From contig JAECQP010000001.1 in assembly GCA_015999745.1 (NCBI GenBank), positions 1-64,000 on the forward strand: a DNA stretch of 64,000 bases, read 5' to 3'. The translations under genes were made by a program, and so were the position numbers. The number at the start of each line of letters is the position of its first letter. Positions within the stretch are counted from its first letter, which is position 1. Below, one piece after another: positions 37,231 through 46,040 of the stretch. Origin of the DNA: Sphingobacteriia bacterium. GTDB taxonomy: Bacteria; Bacteroidota; Bacteroidia; Chitinophagales; Chitinophagaceae. A model generated the notes under the pieces. That model saw nothing but the letters and a program-made list of their open reading frames with translations, made no database searches and had not been told where the DNA came from.

Positions 37231-38226
37231 TTATTGATTTTGTTCGGCCTGTTTTTTCTTCTCTTTTTCCAATTTTCTAAAATAACCCCTGAAGAAGAAA
37301 TTATGCTTTAGCGCTTCCATATTCTGATTGAAACCATCTGTACCTTTCTGAATATTCTCCAGGCTTCTGTTCAACTTATTAGCCATGGCGCTGTCTTTCA
37401 GCAAGGCGTTTACAGTTCCTGGTCCCTGATCAATATCTTTTTGTATTCCTTTCACTGCGGAACTAATCTGTTGTGAAAGCCGGTCGGCCTGATCGCCAAC
37501 TTCTTTGATCTTTAAAACAGCCGCATTCAGATTTTGTCCCAGCGCTGTATCTGTAACGATGGCGCCCAAAGATCCTTTCCCATTTTTTACACCAAGTACA
37601 ATCGATTGCAGGTCGGCGATCATCCTATTGGCCTTATCGGTAGCCTGATGTATATTGTATGCCGACTTCTTTAAATGGTTGGGGATTCCTTCCTCGTTCA
37701 GGAGATTCCACAAAGCAGTACTGTTGTTTATTTTACCAATTGTTGTTTTTAACCCCTCGGTAATAATAGCCAGGTCGTTATTCGTTTTACTGAGTGTCCG
37801 CAGCATTTCATCGGTATCAATCGATTTCCTGGCGCTTAGCACGTCTCCATCTTCCACGGGTGAAGCGGGTGTTTTTGAGCTGGAGATCTCTACTACTTTA
37901 TTACCCACCAGCCCATCAGTACGAATAGAGACAATGGCATTTTTACGGATCACCGGTTTAACCAATTCATCAATCACCATTTCAACTTGCATTGTCGTGT
38001 CGTTCAGGATATTGATTTTTTTAACCGTACCCACATCAATGCCCGCGTAACGTACATTGTTGCCCGACTTCAAACCCTGCACATTATCCAATTGCACTTT
38101 TAATACAAAAGAGGATCCAAATAAATGCTGGTTTTTCCCTATCAGGTACAACAACACTATAATAAAAGTCAACCCGGCTAATACGAATGCGCCAAGCCTG
38201 ACATTGTTGAAAGTTTGCTTTGCCAT
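37231..38226 (-). CDS. MlaD family (MCE) lipid-transport protein
   Basis: Protein of 331 residues with one N-terminal membrane anchor (LGAFVLAGLTFIIVLLYLIG, about 10-30), an MCE domain (about 37-115: FVLKVQLDNVQGLKSGNNVRYAGIDVG, the family hallmark) and a long helical, coiled-coil tail. It forms the periplasmic hexameric ring that passes phospholipids between membranes. Last of a three-gene operon permease-ATPase-MCE (gaps 9 and 6 bases). No MlaA, B or C genes are adjacent, as usual in Bacteroidota. Confidence 0.92.
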   Translation of the reverse strand: MAKQTFNNVRLGAFVLAGLTFIIVLLYLIGKNQHLFGSSFVLKVQLDNVQGLKSGNNVRYAGIDVGTVKKINILNDTTMQVEMVIDELVKPVIRKNAIVSIRTDGLVGNKVVEISSSKTPASPVEDGDVLSARKSIDTDEMLRTLSKTNNDLAIITEGLKTTIGKINNSTALWNLLNEEGIPNHLKKSAYNIHQATDKANRMIADLQSIVLGVKNGKGSLGAIVTDTALGQNLNAAVLKIKEVGDQADRLSQQISSAVKGIQKDIDQGPGTVNALLKDSAMANKLNRSLENIQKGTDGFNQNMEALKHNFFFRGYFRKLEKEKKKQAEQNQ

Positions 38227-38232
38227 TTATGC

Positions 38233-38985
38233 TTACTGTTTAAATTCTTGTTCAAAAAACTGTTTTACCTTCGGATCTGTATGATGTTGCAGTTCTGCAT
38301 ACGTTCCCGCTGCATAACAGGTTCCGTCGTACAATACCACCACCCGGTCGCTGGCCCTTCTCACACAATTCATATCGTGTGAAATGATCAGCGACGAAGT
38401 ATTGTATTTCTTCTTGATTTCTATCATCAAACTAATGATCTCACTTCCGGTAATCGAATCCAGACCGGTGGTGGGCTCATCATACAAAATAATATCCGGC
38501 TTTAAAATAAGTGTTCTTGCCAAGGCAATCCTTTTTCGCATTCCTCCCGATAACTCAATCGGCATCATATCTATTGTATGTGCCAACCCTACATCTTCAA
38601 GCGCTTCCATCACCATGTTATTCACCTCCTCCTGCGAAACTTCAATCCAATGCCTGCGCAGCGGAAATTCAAGGTTTTCTCTCACCGTCATGGAATCATA
38701 TAAAGCATTGCTCTGAAACAGGAACCCTACTTTTGCCCGGATTTTATCCAGCTCTGTGTCATCCATATCATTGATACACTGATCAAACACATCGATGGTT
38801 CCCTCGTCTGGTTTCAGCAACCCGATAATGCATTTGATCAAAACGGATTTTCCCGAGCCGGACTTACCCAGCACCACCACATTCTCACCCTTGTATAATT
38901 CAAAATTGAAATCAATCAGCACATGATTGTTACCAAATGATTTATACAGATGCGATATTTTCATGACCGATTCAGACGGTGTCAT
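38233..38985 (-). CDS. MlaF-type ABC transporter ATP-binding protein
   Basis: ATPase of 250 residues for the Mla lipid transporter. Walker A is GKSGSGKS (about 39-46), signature LSGGMRKRIALAR, Walker B DIILYDEPTTGLDS, and the switch His in LIISHDM. The MKISHLYKSFG start at 38964 is an alternative. Central gene of the mlaE-F-D operon. Confidence 0.93.
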   Translation of the reverse strand: MTPSESVMKISHLYKSFGNNHVLIDFNFELYKGENVVVLGKSGSGKSVLIKCIIGLLKPDEGTIDVFDQCINDMDDTELDKIRAKVGFLFQSNALYDSMTVRENLEFPLRRHWIEVSQEEVNNMVMEALEDVGLAHTIDMMPIELSGGMRKRIALARTLILKPDIILYDEPTTGLDSITGSEIISLMIEIKKKYNTSSLIISHDMNCVRRASDRVVVLYDGTCYAAGTYAELQHHTDPKVKQFFEQEFKQ

Positions 38986-38994
38986 ACTACTGGT

Positions 38995-39771
38995 TTAATT
39001 AAATCCTAATAAATCTGTGATCTGCACAGCCAACAGATCCAGGATAAATATCACAACAGAAGAAAGCACCACCGCCGAGTTGGCGCTGTGTCCCACACCT
39101 TCTGTTCCCTTTTTACTGTTATACCCCTTGAAACATCCAATGATTCCAACCGCAAATCCAAAGAAAAAAGTTTTGATAAACGCCGGTAGCACATCATTAA
39201 AAGCAAGGCTGTCTATTACTTCAACCCAAAAAAGATGGAAGCTGGTAGCGCCTCTTACATTAACGCCAAGATAGGCCCCATATAAAGAGATGGCATCGCT
39301 CAGCACCGACAGGATCGGCAGCATACAAACTGCCGCCATTACCCGGGTTACAACCAGGTATTTAAAGGGATTGGTTCCACTTACTTCCATGGCGTCAATC
39401 TGTTCGGTTACCTTCATGGAACCTAATTCTGCACCAATACTGGAGCCGATTTTACCTGCAAAAATCAATGCGGTAATGACAGGCCCTATTTCACGCACAA
39501 TGGCAATGCCAACGATTGCCGGCAATTGGGATTCCACACCATAATCTACCATGGATGGGCGCAATTGCAAGGTGAGTACGAGCCCCATAATAAAACCGGT
39601 CAGTCCTACCAGTGGCAAGGACTGGTATCCAATAATATAACATTGCCTTATAAACTCCGACACCTCATATCTCGGCCTGAAACATTGCGCAAAAAAACGG
39701 GCTGCAAATCGGGAGAGTTCGCCTGCTTCGGAAAGAAATGCCTGAAATCTGGTTTGGTTGCTCATTTGCAT
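38995..39771 (-). CDS. MlaE family ABC transporter permease
   Basis: Inner-membrane permease of 258 residues with about five to six membrane helices and MlaE signatures (LVGLTGFIMGLVLTLQ, ELGSMKVTEQIDAMEVSGTNPFKYLVVTRV, the EQIDA coupling helix, and FKGYNSKKGTEGVGHSAN). First gene of the operon; the preceding 157 bases separate it from a divergent ATP-grasp gene. ATG 39765 (MSNQTRF) is an alternative start. Confidence 0.93.
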   Translation of the reverse strand: MQMSNQTRFQAFLSEAGELSRFAARFFAQCFRPRYEVSEFIRQCYIIGYQSLPLVGLTGFIMGLVLTLQLRPSMVDYGVESQLPAIVGIAIVREIGPVITALIFAGKIGSSIGAELGSMKVTEQIDAMEVSGTNPFKYLVVTRVMAAVCMLPILSVLSDAISLYGAYLGVNVRGATSFHLFWVEVIDSLAFNDVLPAFIKTFFFGFAVGIIGCFKGYNSKKGTEGVGHSANSAVVLSSVVIFILDLLAVQITDLLGFN

Positions 39772-39928
39772 GAAGTTACCAAATAAACAGGAAGAATCAG
39801 AACCGGTTATCTTATAAAACTGTTCGGGTTATTTTGCTGCATGTATTAGGATAAAATGGTAACTTCAAGTGTTGGTTTTTTGCCCACTTATTCACTAAAA
39901 AATTCGACCAAAATCCTTCAGCATTTGT

Positions 39929-41011
39929 ATGGTGTACAATTCAAAAAAATCTATTCTTCTTATAGGTTACGACTCAAATATCGGGCTTGGAGTGCTTTTT
40001 TGCCTCCGGTCCCTGGGATACGATTTTTACCTTCTCTCACACAATGCCAGGAATGCCGCACGATATTCCAGATTTACCAAAAAATCATTCCTGTATCACG
40101 CAGAAAAAGACAACCTCACCGAAAAAATTATTGCCCTTGTAGACCGGTATAAGATTGATCTTATTATGCCTTACGACGAGCTGGAAACCAGGGAGGTTAC
40201 CAAAAACAAGGAGGTTCTGAGCCAATATGCACCCTGCCTTTTAGGAACAGACCCCGCTTATTTTGATATAGGCATTCACAAACTGAGGCTGGCAGAATTC
40301 CTGACCGAAAAGGGAATATCCTGCCCTGCCTTTGCCACTTTCGACAATAAGGCACAGCTCGAAAAGCTCATTGAGCTGGCCGGGTTCCCTTTACTGCTAA
40401 AACCGGTGAGGCAATCTGCAGGCAGGATGATTCAGAAATTTCACGACCCGGAATCTCTCCAGGTTTTTTTTGCAGAAAGACCAAATGAACTGAGAGACTT
40501 TATACTCCAGCCCTTTATCATTGGTTCCGATGTTACCTGCAATGTGATTTGCAGGAATGGCGAAATCATCTGTTATACCATTCAGGAATCCCCCATCAAA
40601 ACAGGCTCCAATTTCAGCACAAATGATACGCTGGAATACCACAATGACGAAGAGGTGATTGGCGTGGTCAGTAGCATGATGAAAGAACTGCATTGGAACG
40701 GAGTTGCCTGTGTGGATATGAGAAGGGACGCGCAAACCAGAAGGGTGTACGTGCTCGAGATCAATGGCAGGTTCTGGGCTTCTGTTGTTCCATCCTTTTT
40801 AAAAGCAGGAGTTAACTTTCCGCTGATTCTCGCTAAACTTTCCCTGGGAGAGCAGGTGGAAATTCCAAAAATGAGGTCTGCAAAACAGGTTTCATTTAAA
40901 GAATATCTGCATTCGCTGTTTACCGGAGGCAAGCTGAGGTTCAGGGATACCAAATATGAAAGCTACCTCTGCGACCCCATCGCAAGATTCATACAGGTAT
41001 TTATCAAATAA
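39929..41011 (+). CDS. ATP-grasp domain enzyme
   Basis: Enzyme of 360 residues with a preATP-grasp domain (about 8-110), then ATP-grasp lid and core: FPLLLKPVRQSAGRMIQKF (ATP-binding Lys), FILQPFIIGSDVTCNVICRNGEI, GVACVDMRRD and YVLEINGRFWASV with the metal-binding Glu/Asn. Such enzymes join a carboxylate to an amine or thiol through an acyl phosphate; the substrate is not readable. No biotin-carrier or carbamoyl-phosphate domains are present. It stands 44 bases ahead of a hexapeptide acyltransferase, a pairing seen in cell-surface polysaccharide or peptide-sugar loci. Confidence 0.85.
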   Translation: MVYNSKKSILLIGYDSNIGLGVLFCLRSLGYDFYLLSHNARNAARYSRFTKKSFLYHAEKDNLTEKIIALVDRYKIDLIMPYDELETREVTKNKEVLSQYAPCLLGTDPAYFDIGIHKLRLAEFLTEKGISCPAFATFDNKAQLEKLIELAGFPLLLKPVRQSAGRMIQKFHDPESLQVFFAERPNELRDFILQPFIIGSDVTCNVICRNGEIICYTIQESPIKTGSNFSTNDTLEYHNDEEVIGVVSSMMKELHWNGVACVDMRRDAQTRRVYVLEINGRFWASVVPSFLKAGVNFPLILAKLSLGEQVEIPKMRSAKQVSFKEYLHSLFTGGKLRFRDTKYESYLCDPIARFIQVFIK

Positions 41012-41055
41012 AGTATCCCCGAGCATTTACCCTGTTCAGATCAAATATTGAGGCA

Positions 41056-41679
41056 ATGAGTATTGTAGAAAAAATAAAGTCGAACGAGAAACTGAAATCA
41101 TTTGTATTGTGGACCATCATGGCCAGGGGCGCCGCACAATGCAGGTGGTGGGTAGTGCTCTTTGTGCATCCTTTTATCCACAAGCGGGGAAAGGGGTCCA
41201 TTATCCGGCGCAGTACCAGGCTGGATGTGATTCCCTGGCGGAAATTCAATATCGGAAAGAATACGGTGGTAGAGGATTTTGCCTGTGTAAACAACCAGGT
41301 AGGTGATGTTTTTATTGGCGACAATTGTACCATTGGAATAGGGAATATAGTGATAGGACCGGTAAGTATTGGTAACAATGCCATACTGGCCCAGCATGTG
41401 TGCCTGTCCGGATTAAATCACGGGTATAAAGACATCCATGTACCCATCCGCAACCAGAAATGTTCCGTAGCCATGATTACACTGGAAGATGATTGCTGGA
41501 TTGGCGCCAACTGTGTAATTGTTTCAGGAGTAACCATTGGCAAACACGCCATTGTTGCTGCGGGTAGCGTAGTCACCAAAAACGTGGCGCCATTTACTAT
41601 TGTAGGGGGCAATCCTGCCAAATTACTAAAGCAATACAACACTGTTACCGGAGATTGGGAAAGTCCCCGGTCTAATTGA
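41056..41679 (+). CDS. Hexapeptide-repeat acyltransferase
   Basis: Acyltransferase of 207 residues of the left-handed beta-helix type. Hexapeptide repeats run from about 65 to 190 (IGDNCTIGIGNIVIGPVSIG, ITLEDDCWIGANCVIVSGVTIG, KHAIVAAGSVVTKNV), with an active-site-like His in LNHGYKDI. It ends like CysE/WcaF sugar or serine O-acetyltransferases. Co-directional with the ATP-grasp gene; acceptor unknown. Confidence 0.9.
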   Translation: MSIVEKIKSNEKLKSFVLWTIMARGAAQCRWWVVLFVHPFIHKRGKGSIIRRSTRLDVIPWRKFNIGKNTVVEDFACVNNQVGDVFIGDNCTIGIGNIVIGPVSIGNNAILAQHVCLSGLNHGYKDIHVPIRNQKCSVAMITLEDDCWIGANCVIVSGVTIGKHAIVAAGSVVTKNVAPFTIVGGNPAKLLKQYNTVTGDWESPRSN

Positions 41680-41719
41680 TTCCAACTATTCAGTCCACCA
41701 TTCAGATACACGCTTATCT

Positions 41720-42883
41720 ATGTTACCATTATTCCATTTGATGAATCGCCTGGCATTTTTACTGATACCGATAACCCAACTCATTGCTACCCGCAATTTT
41801 GCCCAGGTAAACAACAAAACAGCCAATGAATTCCGGTTAGTGATTGGCACTTATACCAACAGCGGTAAGAGTGATGGAATCTATACCTACCGCTTCAACG
41901 GCAATGACGGGAGTGCTGTTTTTCTCAATAAAACAACCACAGCCGATCCTTCTTTTTTAACAATGGGAAAAAATAACCGGTTTCTTTATGCAGTGAATGA
42001 ATTGGGAGGAGGAAAGGGAAGTGTAAGCGCTTTCCGTTATGAACATAGCAATGGGGAAATTACACTATTGAATACGGTTCCTTCAGGAGGAGATCATCCC
42101 TGTTATATTACCACCGATCGTAAGCATCGGTATGTATTTGTTGCCAATTATACCGGAGGCAGTTTCTCCGCAATCCGCATCAAAGAAAACGGGGTGCCGG
42201 ACAGTGTAATTCAAACCATTCAGCACAACGGTAAAAGTATTACTGCAAGGCAGGAAAAAGCACATGTACATTCAACTGTTCTGTCTCCCGACGAAAAATA
42301 CCTGTTGGTGCAGGATCTCGGCACAGACCGTATCACTATTTATGCAGTCGACCTTACTGCAGCGGCCAACCCTGTTGCAGTAACACCTGTTTCCGTTTAC
42401 AACACCGTTGCGGGAAGCGGGCCAAGACACCTGGTATTTCATCCCAATAAGAAATGGGCTTATGTGATACAGGAATTAAATGGAACAGTAACTGGTTTGT
42501 CTTTTGAAAAAGGAGCACTCAAAAAAATACAGGATATTTCCCTGCATGCTGCAGCAGTAACAGGAAATGACGGAGCCGCGGATATTCATATTTCTCCCGA
42601 TGGAAAATTTCTCTATGCATCCAACCGGGGAACTTTCGATGAGATCACTATTTATAGCATAAATGCAAAAGGGAAGCTCAATTATAGAGGCACAGCATCC
42701 ACACTGGGAAAGGCCCCCAGAAACTTTGGTATTGACCCTTCCGGCAATTTCTTACTGGCGGGGAATCACCTGAGTGATGAAATCGTTGTATTTAAACGCA
42801 ATCGATCCACGGGATTATTAACCGATACCGGAAAAAGAATTAAGACAGGTGCTCCTGTTTGCATCCGGTTCATCCCGGAATAA
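41720..42883 (+). CDS. Lactonase family protein (6-phosphogluconolactonase-like)
   Basis: Exported seven-bladed propeller of 387 residues of the cytoplasmic YbhE/3-carboxymuconate-cyclase superfamily: VIGTYTNSGKSDGIYTYRF at the start, KAHVHSTVLSPDEKYLLVQDLGTDRI and GSGPRHLVFHPNKKWAYVIQEL in the middle, GKAPRNFGIDPSGNFLLAGN near the end. The N-terminus is hydrophobic and ends FAQ, so it is probably periplasmic. ATG 41741 is an alternative start. Its stop abuts the stop of rhlE on the other strand. Confidence 0.9.
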   Translation: MLPLFHLMNRLAFLLIPITQLIATRNFAQVNNKTANEFRLVIGTYTNSGKSDGIYTYRFNGNDGSAVFLNKTTTADPSFLTMGKNNRFLYAVNELGGGKGSVSAFRYEHSNGEITLLNTVPSGGDHPCYITTDRKHRYVFVANYTGGSFSAIRIKENGVPDSVIQTIQHNGKSITARQEKAHVHSTVLSPDEKYLLVQDLGTDRITIYAVDLTAAANPVAVTPVSVYNTVAGSGPRHLVFHPNKKWAYVIQELNGTVTGLSFEKGALKKIQDISLHAAAVTGNDGAADIHISPDGKFLYASNRGTFDEITIYSINAKGKLNYRGTASTLGKAPRNFGIDPSGNFLLAGNHLSDEIVVFKRNRSTGLLTDTGKRIKTGAPVCIRFIPE

Positions 42884-44200
42884 TCAACTTCCTGAAGCAC
42901 CCTGTTCCCTGCTGCTGCGATTTCCATCGGCTCTGTTTCCTCCCCCCGCACCACGATTGCCTGCGGGTCTGTTACTACCTGGCCGGTTACCGCCGGGCCT
43001 GTTGCCTGGGGGCCTGCCTCCTCCGGCGCCGCTTCTGCCACCAGACTTTGGCGCATATGCAGGGGCAGGGCCAAATTCTTCCGGTACAGCTACTTTGGTA
43101 ACGGGCTTGCCCAATAGTTGTTCAATAGCGGCAAACTTTCTTTGTTCCGCTTCGCTGATAAAAGTAATGGCCGTTCCCTTGGTTTCTGCGCGGGCTGTCC
43201 GACCAATGCGGTGAATATAATCTTCTCCGTCATTGGGTACATCATAGTTGATGACCAGTTCAATTTCTTCAATATCAATTCCACGGCTGAGAATATCCGT
43301 TGCAACCAGGATCTTTAATTTCTTGTTGCGGAAATCCTGCATTACCTGTTCCCGTTTATCCTGCAACAGGTCAGAGTGAATTTCTTCAATGGAGAAACGG
43401 GCGCGTTTTAATTCGGAAGCCAGCTGTTTTACATGCTGTTTTTTGGAGCAGAAGATAATGACCCTGGTATATGCTTTGCTATTCAGCATATGTTTAATCA
43501 GTGGAATTTTCTGCGGTTCAAATACCACATAGGCTTCCTGTACAATTTGCTCCGGAGGTTTGGATACGGCAATATTGATTTCTACCGGATCATGCAATAA
43601 CTTACGGGCGAGGTCGCGCATCTTCTGGGGCATGGTTGCTGAAAACAGCAGGTTCTGGCGCTTCTTGGGAAGAAAGGAAATGATCTTCATGATATCATCA
43701 TTAAAACCCATATCCAGCATACGATCTGCCTCATCCAGCACCAGGTAGTTCACCTGGTTCATTTTAACATACCCCATATTAAGGTGGGCAATCATCCGGC
43801 CTGGCGTACAAACCACCATGTCTACCCCGCTGCTCAATGCCTTTTTTTCCGTAACAAACGAATTACCATCCCCGCCTCCATAAACGGCAATACAACTGAT
43901 ATCTGTAAAGTATCCCAGGCCTTCCATCGTTTCTGCAATTTGAATAGCCAGCTCCCTCGTAGGAACAATGATCATTGCATTAATATGGTTGGCGGGATGT
44001 GGAGAAGTGAGCATCTTATGAATGATCGGCAAGAGGAAGGCGGCTGTTTTGCCTGTTCCTGTTTGTGCAGATGCAATAATATCTCTCCCTTCTAAAATGG
44101 GTTGAATTACCTGGGCCTGAACGGGGGTCGCTGTTTCGTAACCCATGGCATCAATGCCTTCCAGTAATCTTTCGTCTAATCCTAGTTCTCTAAAATTCAA
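42884..44200 (-). CDS. rhlE: DEAD-box RNA helicase (RhlE-type)
   Basis: ATP-dependent RNA helicase of 438 residues. Q motif GYETATPVQAQ, motif I AQTGTGKTAAF, Ib, motif II VLDEADRML, motif III SATMP, motif V ATDILSRGIDI, motif VI HRIGRTAR are all present. The tail (about 375-438) is a Gly/Arg/Asn-rich low-complexity segment (GGNRPGSNRPAGNRGAGGG) that should bind RNA nonspecifically. Role: ribosome assembly, mRNA turnover or cold adaptation. It follows the REC-HPt gene by 58 bases on the same strand; a short hairpin (CAGCGA/TCGCTG, 44219-44235) lies in that gap. Confidence 0.93.
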   Translation of the reverse strand: MNFRELGLDERLLEGIDAMGYETATPVQAQVIQPILEGRDIIASAQTGTGKTAAFLLPIIHKMLTSPHPANHINAMIIVPTRELAIQIAETMEGLGYFTDISCIAVYGGGDGNSFVTEKKALSSGVDMVVCTPGRMIAHLNMGYVKMNQVNYLVLDEADRMLDMGFNDDIMKIISFLPKKRQNLLFSATMPQKMRDLARKLLHDPVEINIAVSKPPEQIVQEAYVVFEPQKIPLIKHMLNSKAYTRVIIFCSKKQHVKQLASELKRARFSIEEIHSDLLQDKREQVMQDFRNKKLKILVATDILSRGIDIEEIELVINYDVPNDGEDYIHRIGRTARAETKGTAITFISEAEQRKFAAIEQLLGKPVTKVAVPEEFGPAPAYAPKSGGRSGAGGGRPPGNRPGGNRPGSNRPAGNRGAGGGNRADGNRSSREQGASGS

Positions 44201-44258
44201 AATAATTAATCATTAATTCAGCGAAGATATCGCTGCTGTCAAAGTACACTTTATCTCA

Positions 44259-45053
44259 TCAGGATAAAGCCGATATTTCCTTATTCAGAGCAGTTTTGAC
44301 CTGTTCAAAATATTTTTTAAAAATGGTAATCATGCCAGGTACGGTTTCCAGGCTGGTTTGCTGCCGTGCATTCCGCTCCATGGCCTGTGCGAGCTTATGC
44401 ATTTCCGGCACCTTTACAACAGACAGAGAGGATTTTGCATAGTGTGCCGTTTTGTAAAAGTTCTCCCAGTCTGCCGCAGCAAGGTATTCATCCATTTTTT
44501 GCATGGTTTCCGGCATGGTTTCCAGAAACATGTTCATAATCGTCACCTTGTATTCATTGTCTCCCTCCGCAAGTTCATTCAGCATGTCCAGGTCAACCAG
44601 CGGATCTTCGCCTGTTGAGGCTACTTCGGCAGCAACAATGGGTTCGGCCAGTGCCAGTGGAACCGAGGGGGCCTGTAAAATGGCATCCAGTGTTTTATAC
44701 AAAGCATCCAAACCAAAAGGCTTGGCCAAACATCCATTCATCCCGACCTGGGTGAATTTATCGCCTTCCGTACGGCTGCTCCAACCAGTCATTGCAATGA
44801 TGGGAATGGACGAACTGATCTCTTTCCGGATCACCTGGGTAGCTTCAAAGCCATCCATTTCAGGCATATTGATGTCCATCAGAATCAGGTCATAATTACC
44901 GGATTTCAGCAACTCGATTGCTTCCAGGCCATTTCCTGCAATATCAAAAATGGCGCCGGTGGTGTTCAGCGAATGGGTGATCAGTTTCTGGTTCACAAAG
45001 TCGTCCTCTGCTATCAATATTCGCTTCCCCTTTAAAAAATCCGTGTTCATCAA
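44259..45053 (-). CDS. Response regulator with HPt domain
   Basis: Protein of 264 residues: receiver domain (about 10-125; phosphoacceptor Asp60 in LILMDINMPEMDG, Lys in AKPFG) joined by a short Ala/Pro-rich linker to a histidine phosphotransfer domain (about 155-260) whose phosphoacceptor is His204 in AHYAKSSLSVV. No kinase core. It could serve as the phosphotransfer step for a hybrid kinase elsewhere, such as the one at 8807; this is inference. It is divergent from the small outer-membrane barrel gene. Confidence 0.88.
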   Translation of the reverse strand: MMNTDFLKGKRILIAEDDFVNQKLITHSLNTTGAIFDIAGNGLEAIELLKSGNYDLILMDINMPEMDGFEATQVIRKEISSSIPIIAMTGWSSRTEGDKFTQVGMNGCLAKPFGLDALYKTLDAILQAPSVPLALAEPIVAAEVASTGEDPLVDLDMLNELAEGDNEYKVTIMNMFLETMPETMQKMDEYLAAADWENFYKTAHYAKSSLSVVKVPEMHKLAQAMERNARQQTSLETVPGMITIFKKYFEQVKTALNKEISALS

Positions 45054-45128
45054 TGCATATTTTGTGGTAGTTGAGGCATAAAGATAAAAAATTATATGCC
45101 CAAAGGCCCGAATTTAGTCATTATAAAG

Positions 45129-45149
45129 GTCAAAAGCAGCTATTTTGAC
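45129..45149. promoter_or_regulatory. Inverted repeat between the REC-HPt and barrel genes
   Basis: GTCAAAA, seven bases, TTTTGAC: perfect 7-base arms. It lies in the 175-base gap between two divergent genes, 35 bases upstream of the barrel gene's -7 box. Possible operator. Confidence 0.35.
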
Positions 45150-45183
45150 TAATTTTTAACCGTTATAATGCGTTCAATTCTAT

Positions 45184-45191
45184 TATTTTTG
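45184..45191 (+). promoter_or_regulatory. -7 box of the outer-membrane barrel gene
   Basis: TATTTTTG matches TAnnTTTG, 38 bases before the start codon. The -33 region has only an A/T-rich stretch. Confidence 0.45.
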
Positions 45192-45228
45192 CCACCTGCC
45201 AGGGTATTAATCCGGCAAACAACCGAAA

Positions 45229-45945
45229 ATGAAAAAAACATTACTACTGCTTTCAGTGCTGATAAGTGTGGGTGCAATGGCTCAAACCAGCAATAGCAAG
45301 AAATTTGATTTAGCAAACCGTACCAAAGATCATTTTATGATCCAATTTGGCTCTGATACCTGGACCAACCGTCCGGACAGCGTCAGAACCGGCGGATTCA
45401 GCAGACACTTCAATCTCTATTTCATGATGGATAAACCCTTTAAAAACAACCCTAAAATGAGTGTTGGTTTTGGAGCTGGTTTAGGATATAGCCATATGTT
45501 TTTTGATAATGTGAATGTAGATGTCAAATCTACCGCTTCCACCCTGCCATTTACCATTGCAGACAGCATCAACCACTTTAAGAAGTTTAAAGTAACCAAT
45601 ATTTACCTGGAAATACCGGTGGAACTTCGTTATTTCACTAACCCGGCCAATCCTAACAAATCATGGAAGTTTGCCTTAGGTGCGAAAGTAGGAACCCTGC
45701 TGAAATCCTTCTCCAAAGGAAAGAACCTGGTGAATAAAAGCGGGCAGTCTATTTATGGAACATCCTATGTTGCCAAAGAGCAAAGCAAAAAATTCTTTAA
45801 TGGTACTGAAGTAGCTTTAACAGGGCGGGTTGGTTACGGATTTTTATCCCTTCACGGAAGTTACCAGCTAACCAGTGTACTGCGTGATGGTGCAGGTCCA
45901 AACATGAATAAATTCAGTATTGGCGTGGCTATCAGCGGATTATAA
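45229..45945 (+). CDS. Small outer-membrane beta-barrel protein
   Basis: Exported protein of 238 residues: signal peptide (MKKTLLLLSVLISVGAMAQ), then an eight- to ten-stranded barrel of the outer-membrane porin-like type common in Bacteroidota (MSVGFGAGLGYSHMFF, IYLEIPVELRYFTNP, WKFALGAKVGTLL, ending KFSIGVAISGL). No ligand assigned. Own promoter and terminator. Confidence 0.85.
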   Translation: MKKTLLLLSVLISVGAMAQTSNSKKFDLANRTKDHFMIQFGSDTWTNRPDSVRTGGFSRHFNLYFMMDKPFKNNPKMSVGFGAGLGYSHMFFDNVNVDVKSTASTLPFTIADSINHFKKFKVTNIYLEIPVELRYFTNPANPNKSWKFALGAKVGTLLKSFSKGKNLVNKSGQSIYGTSYVAKEQSKKFFNGTEVALTGRVGYGFLSLHGSYQLTSVLRDGAGPNMNKFSIGVAISGL

Positions 45946-45963
45946 TAAAATCTTTCTTTCAGT

Positions 45964-45998
45964 AAAGCCTCTTTGTAACCAGAGAGGCTTTCTTGTTT
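45964..45998 (+). terminator. Terminator of the barrel gene, overlapping the hflX promoter
   Basis: AAAGCCTCT (45964-45972) pairs with AGAGGCTTT (45983-45991) over a 10-base loop and runs into TTTCTTGTTT. The T-tract includes the TTG that serves as the probable hflX -33 box. Confidence 0.65.
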
Positions 45999-46025
45999 AT
46001 AAGACCCGCTGAAAGACTAACTTTG
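45993..46025 (+). promoter_or_regulatory. Promoter of hflX
   Basis: TTG (45993-45995), 22 bases, TAACTTTG (46018-46025). The predicted transcript starts near 46032, about 10 bases before the TTG start codon. Confidence 0.5.
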
Positions 46026-46040
46026 TAAAAACAGAACAAT

